DNA of 64,000 bases from Sungkyunkwania multivorans (GTDB lineage Bacteria > Bacteroidota > Bacteroidia > Flavobacteriales > Flavobacteriaceae). Every line of letters starts with the position of its first letter. Position 1 is the stretch's first letter. The stretch spans positions 186,001 to 250,000 of the forward strand of contig NZ_JBHTJH010000001.1 in the NCBI RefSeq assembly GCF_042675645.1, in the 5' to 3' direction. The notes below the pieces were generated by a model. It was not told the DNA's origin, did no database searches, and worked only from the letters and a program-made list of their open reading frames with translations. The translations under genes and the position numbers were made by a program. Of the stretch, positions 44,401 through 52,366 are shown one piece after another.

Positions 44401-44737
44401 CCCTAACAATGTTCAGATCAACAACTCAACGTATTACTTCAGTAATATTTTGTTTGGGCCAAGTGAGCTTCAAGTATATGACGCCACAACCATTAGGCTA
44501 CAAGAACTTTCTTTGAGCTATTCCTTGCCTAAAAAGGTTTTGGATAGAACTCCATTTGGTTCCCTAAGCTTTACGATAACGGGCAACAATCTTTGGTTTG
44601 ATGCTATCAATACTCCGGATGGAGCTAATTTTGACCCTAACACCTCTGGTCTAGGGGTAGGAAACGGATTTGGATTTGATTTCCTAAACGGACCTAGCGC
44701 AAGAAGATATGGGCTAAGTGTAAAGGCAACATTCTAA
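41489..44737 (+). CDS. SusC/RagA-family TonB-linked outer membrane transporter
   Basis: The open frame begins at 41459, but the Met at 41489 starts a good signal peptide (MKTKFSGILTLLLAFITQLTL, cleaved after LAQ) and matches the start of the second SusC; this gives 1082 residues. The carboxypeptidase-regulatory-like domain (about 25-100; VSGTVTDASGVPLPGATVVVKG) precedes a plug (about 105-230; NIVIRGFSS, LFIVDGVPF) and a large barrel. SusC proteins import oligomers with a SusD lid. The operon continues with SusD (19 nt) and a lipoprotein. Confidence 0.95.
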   Translation: MKTKFSGILTLLLAFITQLTLAQQMTVSGTVTDASGVPLPGATVVVKGTSTGTSTDFDGNYSIEVSQGGVLEFSYVGYTSQEVTVGASNNINVQLQEGTQLEEVVVTALGIKKEKQALGYSVAEVGSEQLEQRAEGDIARVLTGKASGVNINQQSGLSGSGTNIVIRGFSSFTGSNQPLFIVDGVPFSIDTNPGGDFIDGNNGSSRFLDLDPNSIESVNVLKGLAAATLYGSQGKNGVILITTKSGATGGTVKKTEVTVTSSFFFNEIASLPDYQDEYGNGFDQAFGWFFSNWGPSFSEGGASGWGQSNAINGTLSGTPGFLRHPYSTAASATGIPAAFPEFQGALYEWRPYDSVEKFFRTGTVINTSINVRGASDNGKVSYNANYGYLEDQGFTPGNSVKRNNLGVGGRAELSNKFTVSGVLNFARTKFTSPPVALSQGNGATGAGSSIFGDLWFTPRSIDIQGLPFQNPLTGGSVYYRQNNSIQHPLWTLNNSGSIQQTNRVFGTASLTYSFNDNLNLSYRAGIDVYSENNTNFQNKGGINSNSGDIRLASGIYETWNNTNTIWDHNLVLAGDYDLTEDIGFAFTAGGTSRREIFDQNGTLSDGQQVFGVLRHFNFLNQNERQFFSQRNLVGVYGQADFDYKNMVYLNLAGRNDWVSNFAKANRSLFYPSASLSFIPTSAFEGLKSENGLNYLKLRLGYGTSANFDAGSAYPTVGTLVLNTQDNQDETGVNIVSNTTGTRLANPDLKPERLNEIELGLESRFLNNRVNLDLSVYKRITEDLIIDRPLDPATGNTVVATNIGEIQSDGIELDLGVDWFRGAEEGDFNWNTNVNFTAYETTVEDLGLDTDLVVYSGFTNLGNAAIEGEPLGVFFGSKIQRDDNGNFVVGADGNYIQDPEDGVIGDPNPDWVMNLQNSISYKNFTLGFLLNYTSGGDIYSSTISTLLGRGLITETIDRENTFILPGVLQNGDPNNVQINNSTYYFSNILFGPSELQVYDATTIRLQELSLSYSLPKKVLDRTPFGSLSFTITGNNLWFDAINTPDGANFDPNTSGLGVGNGFGFDFLNGPSARRYGLSVKATF
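41515..41532 (+). other. Hairpin inside the signal-peptide coding region of the first SusC gene
   Basis: AACGCT, TTTACT loop, AGCGTT, 26 nt after the A of ATG. At the same position of the second SusC gene (52393-52410) the stem is AACACT / AGTGTT: one pair is changed from G-C to A-T and pairing is kept. Confidence 0.45.
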
Positions 44738-44756
44738 AAGTTAAAAAAATTATCAA

Positions 44757-46469
44757 ATGAAAAAAATGAAAAAACATATAGTTTTTAGTCTTCTCGCAGG
44801 ATTCGTAGGTTTTACTGCTTGTGAGAGCTTAGAACTTGATCTAACAGAAAATCCCAATGCCCTTGTAGACTCTCAGGCGGATGTTGACTTTTTCCTCAAC
44901 TCTATCCAAGAAGATTTTGTAAGGCATCTCGATGGGGATGCGAATTTTGACCCTAATGACAACTTCGTCTCTGGTGGTAACACCAACGGAGATGGCCTGT
45001 CCAATATAGGACTCGAGTTGACACGGGTAGATAACTTAAACGGGCGTCAATATTTAAGCGCTTACCAAGGAAGTGATTTCAACGACGAATGGACCAATGC
45101 ATATACTGGAATCTTAAAAGATATTCGCACCATGACCCCGTTGGCAGAAGCCGCCGACCAGGTTCATCATATAGGTATTGCCCAGTTCATTGAAGCGTAT
45201 GTGATCAGTTCTTTAGTGGACTTCTTTGGAGATATCCCATATGATGAAGCATTACAAGGAACTGCAAACCTTAATCCTAATGTAGATGGAGGTGCCTCAG
45301 TATATGATGCTGCACTTACGCTATTGGATGCTGCAATTGCCAATTTTGAAGCTTCCGCTTCTTCCGATCCGGCGTACGACTTGTTTTACGACAATGATTA
45401 TGACGCATGGGTTACAGCGGCAAACACCCTTAAAATGAAGCTATACCTTCAGAGAAGGCTTGTGGACGGTTCCGCTTTGTCCAGTTTTCAAACGATTGTC
45501 GATGCTGGTGACTACATCACGACAACTGGTGAAGACTTTGAATATAAATGGGGAGCTACGAGCGTAACCAATCCAGATACAAGACATCCGAGATACGGGT
45601 TAAATTATCAAGCAGCAGGTGCTGGTGATTATATGTCCAACTGGTTGATGAATTTCATGGACACTACAGATGACCCACGAATCAGATACTATTATTACAG
45701 ACAGACCGATGCCGTTCCTGGAGCTGATATTGCACCAAACGAAGAGGTTTTAAACTGCTCTTTAGAAGCCCCTCCACAACATTATATCGACGGTGGCTTT
45801 ACTTTTTGCTATCTTAGAAATGGATATTGGGGCCGTGACCACGGTGATACCGATGGTGTACCACCAGACGGTTTCTTGAGAACGACTTATGGTGTTTATC
45901 CTTATGGTGGCCGTTTCGATGATGACAGCTTCCAAGGTATTGGCCCTGGACAAGGAGGTGCCGGTGCCGGTATCACTCCTATCGTTACAGCTACCTTGGT
46001 AGATTTCATGGTAGCAGAAAAGGAAATGGTCGAAAATGATCCAGCAGGAGCAGCCATCGCGCTTGAAGCAGGGATGAGAAAATCGATAGCAAAGGCAATG
46101 AGTTTTGGCTCATTGGACTCTGGAGCTGATTTCTCTTTTGCCCCATCCATGACAGATGTAGATACCTACGTACAATCGATCATCGATGCTTTTAACGACG
46201 CAACGGCGATGGAAGACAAGTGGGACATTCTTGGTGAACAGTACTTAATTGCACAATTTGGCATGGGTGTGGATTGCTATAACTTCTATAGAAGAACAGG
46301 GTATCCAAGAACATTACAGCCAAATCTAGAGCCAGACCCTGGCACATTTATCAGGTCGATGTTCTATCCATCAAATGTGGTAAACACAAATTCGAGCATT
46401 AGTCAAAAAGGAGATCAGACACAGACCGTGTTCTGGGATAACAACCCTACTGCTCCAGAGGCAAATTAA
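44757..46469 (+). CDS. SusD/RagB-family outer membrane lipoprotein
   Basis: 570 residues with a lipoprotein signal (FVGFTAC, Cys22). The mature start (ESLELDLTENPNAL), the TPR-like helices (QFIEAYVISSLVDFFGDIPYDEALQG; WVTAANTLKMKLYLQRRLVDG) and the C-terminal NFYRRTGYPRTLQPNLEP identify a SusD-like protein of the SusD/RagB superfamily. It forms the lid over the SusC barrel and binds the substrate at the surface. Substrate unknown. Confidence 0.93.
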   Translation: MKKMKKHIVFSLLAGFVGFTACESLELDLTENPNALVDSQADVDFFLNSIQEDFVRHLDGDANFDPNDNFVSGGNTNGDGLSNIGLELTRVDNLNGRQYLSAYQGSDFNDEWTNAYTGILKDIRTMTPLAEAADQVHHIGIAQFIEAYVISSLVDFFGDIPYDEALQGTANLNPNVDGGASVYDAALTLLDAAIANFEASASSDPAYDLFYDNDYDAWVTAANTLKMKLYLQRRLVDGSALSSFQTIVDAGDYITTTGEDFEYKWGATSVTNPDTRHPRYGLNYQAAGAGDYMSNWLMNFMDTTDDPRIRYYYYRQTDAVPGADIAPNEEVLNCSLEAPPQHYIDGGFTFCYLRNGYWGRDHGDTDGVPPDGFLRTTYGVYPYGGRFDDDSFQGIGPGQGGAGAGITPIVTATLVDFMVAEKEMVENDPAGAAIALEAGMRKSIAKAMSFGSLDSGADFSFAPSMTDVDTYVQSIIDAFNDATAMEDKWDILGEQYLIAQFGMGVDCYNFYRRTGYPRTLQPNLEPDPGTFIRSMFYPSNVVNTNSSISQKGDQTQTVFWDNNPTAPEAN

Positions 46470-46498
46470 TTATAAAAATGATTAAAATTATCAATGAT

Positions 46499-47839
46499 AT
46501 GAAAAGCATAAAACATTTGTTTGCCATAACGTGTGCCGGTGTCTTGCTACTTGCGTGTAGTGCAGATGACAAAACGGTGGATACCGTGACCGCAAACACA
46601 ACATTTGGAGCTGTTCTCAGAACGATCGACCAGGATGGTGCCTTCGATATGTTCAGAGTCCAAAACTCCTTGGACCTTGAATTAGAGGAACAAGACAAAG
46701 AGGGCGGTGCCCTGCTAGATCGAGTAGAGTTGACTGTCAGCTTTATCGATAATAACTTCTTAGATGAAGATAATGAAACTGATAGAGAATCGGTATTGAA
46801 TACACCTTTCGGGACCATTCAAAGAGATGCCTTTGCTCCTGGTGGTGATTTGGGATTACTTAGAACTTCCTATTCATATACCATGCAAGAGGCGCTCACA
46901 GCTATGGGAGTCAACCTAACACAAGTGTTGCCTGGTGACCAGATCGCCCTTGACCTAGAATTGTTCCTAACGGATGGTCGGTCTTTTGATGCTTCTACCG
47001 CTTCGGGTAATGTGAGTGGAGGATCTTTCTTTAGTTCTCCATTCCAATATACGCTGACTATAGACGATGGCGTTGATTTTTCTATCTCCAACGTTAGAGC
47101 TGAAGGAATAACAGTTGCCGACGCCACAGGTATCAACATCAATCCAACGGCAACCAATGGTTCGTACCACGTGGATATCAGTATCGACGATGACGAGGAT
47201 GGCGCCCAGCTGCAGACGCTTAATATCTATCGAGAGTTCGTTGATCGTTCTATTGACGATACGGGAACTGACCTTTCACAAGATGAAGCGCTCTTCGATT
47301 CATATACGATCTCTAGTTTACCATTAGTTGATGGTGCAAGAACCTTGAATCTCGAGTACACATTGATGAGCCTGTATAATGGCTTAACGTTCACTGACCT
47401 TGGATTGAATGATGAATTCAATTTGAGGTACGAGCTTGTGACAGCCGATGGAAGAATCATTACTACCGATAGCGATGGATCTGAATATTATGTTCGCATC
47501 AATGTGCTCGACTGTAATCTCTTGAATGCTACCGCACCCGTTTCAGGTGAATACACGATCAAATTCTTTGACAGCTTTGGTGATGGATGGGATGGCGCAG
47601 AGATCACCGTTTCTATAGATGGTGCTCTTCCAGCAACTCCATATACGTTGTTAGCTGGCAGTGCAGGTGAGGCAAAATTCACAGTGCCAGATGGAGCAAC
47701 AGATCTTGTTGTCTCTTATGTTGATGGTAATTTTGAAGAAGAACACAGCTATCAGATCATAGCACCAAATGGCTTTACGGCCGCCGAGGATGGTCCTAAC
47801 CCTAGAGTCGGCCCAATTCCACTAGCAGTTTGTGAATAA
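46499..47839 (+). CDS. Accessory surface lipoprotein of the first SusCD operon; unknown function
   Basis: The frame opens at 46478; the second Met (46499) starts a standard lipoprotein signal (MKSIKHLFAITCAGVLLLAC, Cys20) and is preferred, giving 446 residues. The mature protein is beta-rich and acidic. Its C-terminal region has FFDSFGDGWDGAEITVSIDG, a motif I have seen in other Bacteroidota surface proteins, followed by FTVPDGATDLVVSYVDG. It starts 29 nt after the SusD gene. By position it is likely a surface glycan- or protein-binding partner, like SusE/F, but without recognised homology. Confidence 0.78.
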   Translation: MKSIKHLFAITCAGVLLLACSADDKTVDTVTANTTFGAVLRTIDQDGAFDMFRVQNSLDLELEEQDKEGGALLDRVELTVSFIDNNFLDEDNETDRESVLNTPFGTIQRDAFAPGGDLGLLRTSYSYTMQEALTAMGVNLTQVLPGDQIALDLELFLTDGRSFDASTASGNVSGGSFFSSPFQYTLTIDDGVDFSISNVRAEGITVADATGININPTATNGSYHVDISIDDDEDGAQLQTLNIYREFVDRSIDDTGTDLSQDEALFDSYTISSLPLVDGARTLNLEYTLMSLYNGLTFTDLGLNDEFNLRYELVTADGRIITTDSDGSEYYVRINVLDCNLLNATAPVSGEYTIKFFDSFGDGWDGAEITVSIDGALPATPYTLLAGSAGEAKFTVPDGATDLVVSYVDGNFEEEHSYQIIAPNGFTAAEDGPNPRVGPIPLAVCE

Positions 47840-47860
47840 TTAGATGCTTGATCATCATAA

Positions 47861-47894
47861 AAAGCAGGTTCTAAATTTGGAACCTGCTTTTTTA
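47861..47894 (+). terminator. Rho-independent terminator of the first SusCD operon
   Basis: GCAGGTTC (47864-47871) pairs with GAACCTGC (47880-47887), flanked by AAAA and a run of seven T. Confidence 0.88.
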
Positions 47895-47901
47895 TTAATT
47901 G

Positions 47902-47909
47902 TATTTTTG
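47902..47909 (+). promoter_or_regulatory. Putative -7 element for rlmB
   Basis: TATTTTTG matches TAnnTTTG and lies 20 nt before the ATG at 47929. It overlaps the extra codons of the longest frame (from 47899), which argues for the later start. Confidence 0.5.
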
Positions 47910-47928
47910 CAAAACACAATCCATCAGA

Positions 47929-48666
47929 ATGACTGAATTGACCAACATCTATGGCCTACGAGCCATTATCGAAGCTATAGAATCTGGAGAGAACATCGAC
48001 AAGATCTTTCTTCAACGTGGCCTAAAGGGTGATCTGTTCAAGAGACTAGAGCAACTAAGCCAAAATAACAACATCAACCTTTCTTATGTTCCACAACAAA
48101 AATTGGACCGTTTGTCCAAGCGCAACCATCAAGGAGCCATCGCGTATATCGCCCCGATCGCCTTTGTGGATATCGACGATCTTATCACTAACGCTTTAAA
48201 TACCGATCGACCTCCGCTGTTCTTGCTTTTGGATCAATTGTCCGATGTCCGAAACTTTGGTGCTATCATTAGAACCGCCGAATGTACTGGTGTGAACGGC
48301 ATCATTATTCAAAAGAAAGGTGGAGCACCCATCAATGCAGACACGATCAAAACCTCGGCTGGCGCGATATTCAAAATTCCTATCTGCAAAGTCGACCATA
48401 TCAAAGATGCTATTTATCATCTTCAATCTGCCGATATCCAAGTAGTGGCCGCAACAGAAAAGGCCTCAAAGGACATCTATGATCTAGACCTCAAATCGGC
48501 AACAGCTATTGTCATGGGCTCAGAAGGTAAAGGAATTAATCCTTCAGTACTAAAGATCGTAGACCATCATGGGAAACTACCAATTCTGGGAGAGATAGCG
48601 TCTTTGAATGTATCGGTGGCCTGCGGCGCCATTCTTTATGAAACAGTAAGGCAACGCAAACAATAA
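47929..48666 (+). CDS. rlmB: 23S rRNA (guanosine-2'-O)-methyltransferase, RlmB-like
   Basis: 245 residues from the ATG at 47929 (MTELTNIYGLRAIIEAIESG); ten extra codons from a TTG at 47899 are considered untranslated. The N-terminal substrate-binding domain (1-75) is followed by the knotted SpoU methyltransferase domain: motif 1 DVRNFGAIIRTAECTGV, motif 2 AIVMGSEGKGI and motif 3 LPILGEIASLNVSVACGAILYE. It methylates the ribose of a guanosine in 23S rRNA (G2251 in E. coli). It is transcribed separately from the SusCD operon. Confidence 0.92.
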   Translation: MTELTNIYGLRAIIEAIESGENIDKIFLQRGLKGDLFKRLEQLSQNNNINLSYVPQQKLDRLSKRNHQGAIAYIAPIAFVDIDDLITNALNTDRPPLFLLLDQLSDVRNFGAIIRTAECTGVNGIIIQKKGGAPINADTIKTSAGAIFKIPICKVDHIKDAIYHLQSADIQVVAATEKASKDIYDLDLKSATAIVMGSEGKGINPSVLKIVDHHGKLPILGEIASLNVSVACGAILYETVRQRKQ

Positions 48667-48799
48667 ACACTTCCGCAGTAAGTGCACACGGCATTCATCG
48701 AAAAAACATATTGATATCAAGTACCTTTATCCGCTAAAATAACCAAATGGCACGTGCGATTCTCGCAATAATTTGCCTGACGACAGTAAGCTTTAAATC

Positions 48800-48829
48800 T
48801 TGATTATCGATTAAAAATTTATATCTTTC
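48800..48829 (+). promoter_or_regulatory. Promoter of the FG-GAP/ASPIC lipoprotein gene
   Basis: TTG (48800-48802), 19 nt, TATCTTTC (48822-48829), one base from the TAnnTTTG consensus, 31 nt before the ATG. Confidence 0.55.
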
Positions 48830-48859
48830 AATCCAATAAATTTCATCCTTTTTAGACCA

Positions 48860-51800
48860 ATGAGAAAACTTCTTTTGTGCATATCGGCATTGTATATTTC
48901 CCTTAGTTGTATGCACGAAAAAAAGTCCATTGCAAAAGAGGAAAATTCAGAAGTCGTCTTCGAAAAGATACCATCTTCAACAAGTGGAATTGATTTCGCC
49001 AATACGATCACTCATGACGTAGCGACCAAGGAAAACCTTTTTGACTATGATTATTTCTATAACGGTGCCGGCGTTGGAATGGCAGACATCAATAACGATG
49101 GCCTGCTCGACCTTTTCTTCTGTGGCAATCAAACTCCAAACAAACTTTATCTGAACAAAGGCAACCTCAAGTTTGAGGACATTTCAAAAAAGGCTGGTAT
49201 CAACAAAGGAAAACAATGGGCAAATGGCGTGACTTTTGCCGATGTTAACAATGACGGTTGGCTGGATATTTATGTGTCCCAAGGAGGACCAAAAAACAGA
49301 CAGGCCCGGAAGAATCTCCTATTTATCAACCAAAAGGACAACACCTTTAAAGAACATGCCGAGACGCTAGGATTAGCCGATCAAGGCATCAGCACACAAG
49401 CTGTTTTTTTTGATTATGACAAGGACGGAGATCTGGATTGTCTGGTCTCCAATGAAAATGAACTATATGGTCTTGGGCCTATCCCCTTCTATAAAAAAGT
49501 ACTGAGTGACCCAGAACTCCTATATTATAGCTGCGCACATCTCTACAAGAATGAAAATGGAAAATTTGTGGATGTTACTCAAAACACAAATTTGATGCAG
49601 CCAGCATTTGGGCTTGGAGCCATTGTAAGTGATATCGACGATGATGGCTGGTTGGACATCTACATTGCCAATGATTATTTTATTCCAGACGCCATCTATA
49701 TCAACAACAAAGACGGAAGCTTTACCGATCGCGTAAAAGAATTGACCAATCAGGTTTCCTTTTATGGTATGGGTGTAGATATGGCAGATGCGAATAACGA
49801 CGGACTTCAAGATATTTTTGTCCTTGATATGGCCTCTTCCGACCACGTGCGATCAAAAACACTCATGGCCTCGATGAATGTCACCCAATTTGACCTATTG
49901 ACCAAAACGATCAATTTCCCGCATCAGTATATGTTCAACTCATTACAGTTAAATGTAGGAAACAACAAATTTCATAATATCTCACAATTGAGTGGCCTGT
50001 CCAAAACAGATTGGAGTTGGGCCGGTCTCCTCGTTGATCTGAACAATGATGAGGACAAGGATATCTATGTCACCAATGGTTACCGACGCTATGCTCTGGA
50101 CAACGATTCTAAATTAAAGATAAAGGAGGAACAGAAACGTTATGGAGGAAAGGTGCCTTTACGGATAAAGAAACAGCTTTATGACGCGCTTCCCTCAGAA
50201 AAATTATCGAATATCTTATTCGAAGGCGGCAACGGTCTACACTTTGAGAACGCCACCAAAGCGTGGGGCCTGTACGATCCATCGTTCTCAAACGGTGCCA
50301 CCGTAGGTGATCTCGATAACGATGGTGACTTGGAGATCGTGGTGAACAATATGGATGAACCTGCATTTTTATATAAGAATCTTTCTAACGAAAAGCATCT
50401 TGGAAACTATTTGACAGTAAACCTGAATGCCAAACTCTCTGAATGCTTTGCAAAAGTAAGTTTACATTACGATGGCAAGCAACAACTTGTCGAAACCAAA
50501 AGAGTGCGCGGCTATTTATCAGCATTGGAAAATAATGCTCATTTCGGACTCGCTTCAACCAAGACCATTGACACTGTTAGAGTGGTTTGGCCTTCTGGTC
50601 TGTATGAGGAAAAATATGATGTTGCTGCAAATCGATCGATCACCTTTAACGAAACAGACGCGACGACAGCCTTTATTAAAAGAGAAGACATCTCCGACCT
50701 TAAACATGTTGAGCCAAAGACCTTGGGACTTGAATTTGTGCATACAGAAAATGAGTATTCCGACTTCGAATCTGAAATACTTTTACCTTACAAACAATCT
50801 ACGCTGGGACCATTTATCACCAAAGGAGATCTTAATGGGGATGGGAAGGAAGACCTCTTTATCGGAGGAGCGGCTGGTCAAGCTGGCGCTCTGTTCATTC
50901 AGAATAGTAAAGGATTTGAAAGAGTGAGATCAAAAGCACTAGAGACAGACGCACCATGTGAAGACATGGAGGCGCTGTTTGTAGACATCGATAACGATGG
51001 CGATATCGATCTCTATGTCGTTAGTGGTGGCAACGAATTTGATGAAGGAGATGCTAGGTTAAAAGACCGACTGTACCTAAATATCGATGGCACCTTACAA
51101 AAGGCAGATGATTCAGAACACCTTTCCCCCTATTTCGGGAAATCGATCGCTGCCATAGACTATGATAAGGATGGTGACAAAGATCTGGTGATCGGCAACA
51201 GAATAATAACGAAGAATTATCCCAGATATGCACCTTCCATCATCTATGAGAACGTTAACGGTACGCTAAAGGACGTAACAGAGAATATCGCGCCTTCACT
51301 TAAGGATATTGGCATCATTAACAAGGTGATCGCTACAGACTTTAATAATGATGGCTGGGAAGATCTGATCGCTGTTGGAGAATGGTCGCATGTCGCCCTT
51401 CTTAGAAATGAGCGGGGGACATTTAAAGACGTATCTGGCGAACTGGGCCTGAAGGATACTAAAGGATGGTGGTTTACTGTAAAAGAGACCGATCTGAATA
51501 ACGACGGATTCAAAGATTATGTGGTAGGCAATGTTGGACTCAATATCAAATTCAAAGCTTCGTTTGAAAAACCGCTGAAGGTATTTGCCAATGACTTTGA
51601 CAACAACGGCACTCCAGATATCGTCCTAAGTAAAAAATACAAGGACGACTATGTGCCTGTACGGGGTAGAGAGTGCTCATCGCAACAGATGCCATTTATC
51701 GCCGAAAAATTTCAGAGCTATAGCGAATTTGCCAATGCCTCCCTAGTTGACGTATACGGAAAGGGCATCGATACGGCCTACAAGGCGGAGGTGAATGAAT

Positions 51801-52174
51801 TTAGGTCTATGGTGCTGCTCAACGATGCAGGGCAGCGTTTCAAGATGCTACCACTCCCCGAAATTGCCCAAACCTTTCCTTTGATGGATGCTTCCTTCTT
51901 TGACCTTAACAAGGATGGTTTCGAAGATGTGATTCTCGTCGGTAATATCTACAACACCGAGGTTGAAACTCCTCGTTTGGATGCAGGCGCTGGTTTGGTA
52001 TTGTATGCCAATGGCATCGATGGCTACGAAACAGGGTTGACATCAGGATCACATCTACATATACAAGGTAACTTGAAATCGTCTTCCATCATCAAACACC
52101 AAATACTCGAAAAATATCTACTTCTCTGTGGAAGAAATGATGGGCAAGTGGCAGTGAAACACATTTCGCAATAA
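48860..52174 (+). CDS. Large FG-GAP/VCBS-repeat lipoprotein with ASPIC/UnbV domain
   Basis: 1104 residues with a lipoprotein signal (LYISLSC, Cys17). It carries about fourteen Asp-rich loops of the DxNxDGxxD type (such as DINNDGLLD, DVNNDGWLD, DYDKDGDLD, DLNGDGKED, DFNNDGWED), typical of calcium-binding FG-GAP beta-propeller blades. Two propeller-like halves flank an ASPIC/UnbV domain (about 520-595; RGYLSALENNAHFGLAS, VRVVWPSG). Such proteins often sit next to SusCD genes in Flavobacteriia, as here between two SusCD operons. Probable surface binding or scaffold role; no enzymatic motif seen. Confidence 0.88.
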   Translation: MRKLLLCISALYISLSCMHEKKSIAKEENSEVVFEKIPSSTSGIDFANTITHDVATKENLFDYDYFYNGAGVGMADINNDGLLDLFFCGNQTPNKLYLNKGNLKFEDISKKAGINKGKQWANGVTFADVNNDGWLDIYVSQGGPKNRQARKNLLFINQKDNTFKEHAETLGLADQGISTQAVFFDYDKDGDLDCLVSNENELYGLGPIPFYKKVLSDPELLYYSCAHLYKNENGKFVDVTQNTNLMQPAFGLGAIVSDIDDDGWLDIYIANDYFIPDAIYINNKDGSFTDRVKELTNQVSFYGMGVDMADANNDGLQDIFVLDMASSDHVRSKTLMASMNVTQFDLLTKTINFPHQYMFNSLQLNVGNNKFHNISQLSGLSKTDWSWAGLLVDLNNDEDKDIYVTNGYRRYALDNDSKLKIKEEQKRYGGKVPLRIKKQLYDALPSEKLSNILFEGGNGLHFENATKAWGLYDPSFSNGATVGDLDNDGDLEIVVNNMDEPAFLYKNLSNEKHLGNYLTVNLNAKLSECFAKVSLHYDGKQQLVETKRVRGYLSALENNAHFGLASTKTIDTVRVVWPSGLYEEKYDVAANRSITFNETDATTAFIKREDISDLKHVEPKTLGLEFVHTENEYSDFESEILLPYKQSTLGPFITKGDLNGDGKEDLFIGGAAGQAGALFIQNSKGFERVRSKALETDAPCEDMEALFVDIDNDGDIDLYVVSGGNEFDEGDARLKDRLYLNIDGTLQKADDSEHLSPYFGKSIAAIDYDKDGDKDLVIGNRIITKNYPRYAPSIIYENVNGTLKDVTENIAPSLKDIGIINKVIATDFNNDGWEDLIAVGEWSHVALLRNERGTFKDVSGELGLKDTKGWWFTVKETDLNNDGFKDYVVGNVGLNIKFKASFEKPLKVFANDFDNNGTPDIVLSKKYKDDYVPVRGRECSSQQMPFIAEKFQSYSEFANASLVDVYGKGIDTAYKAEVNEFRSMVLLNDAGQRFKMLPLPEIAQTFPLMDASFFDLNKDGFEDVILVGNIYNTEVETPRLDAGAGLVLYANGIDGYETGLTSGSHLHIQGNLKSSSIIKHQILEKYLLLCGRNDGQVAVKHISQ

Positions 52175-52308
52175 CACCATCATTTATTTGCCTACCTATT
52201 TCCCGTAGATTTTTGAGCAAAAAACCCTTGTCCAAGCTGAGAAATTCGCATGTAACGTATAAATCCAATTAATATTTCATAAGATTTATAACATTAACAT
52301 ATAAAAAC

Positions 52309-52339
52309 TTGGAAAATTAACACACTTTCAAGACTTTTG
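52309..52339 (+). promoter_or_regulatory. Promoter-like element of the second SusC operon
   Basis: TTGGAAAATTAACA, 9 nt, GACTTTTG, starting 58 nt before the ATG, the same as the element at 41431-41461. Confidence 0.65.
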
Positions 52340-52366
52340 GTTAAAATTTTATAAAATAACCGCAAC

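Noticed and set aside
47899..47928. Ten-codon N-terminal extension of rlmB from a TTG
   Set aside because: It covers a TATTTTTG promoter element; the ATG at 47929 begins the conserved sequence.
48667..48859. Possible tRNA or small RNA between rlmB and the FG-GAP gene
   Set aside because: No cloverleaf or strong hairpin with a T-run could be drawn; the interval holds only a promoter.
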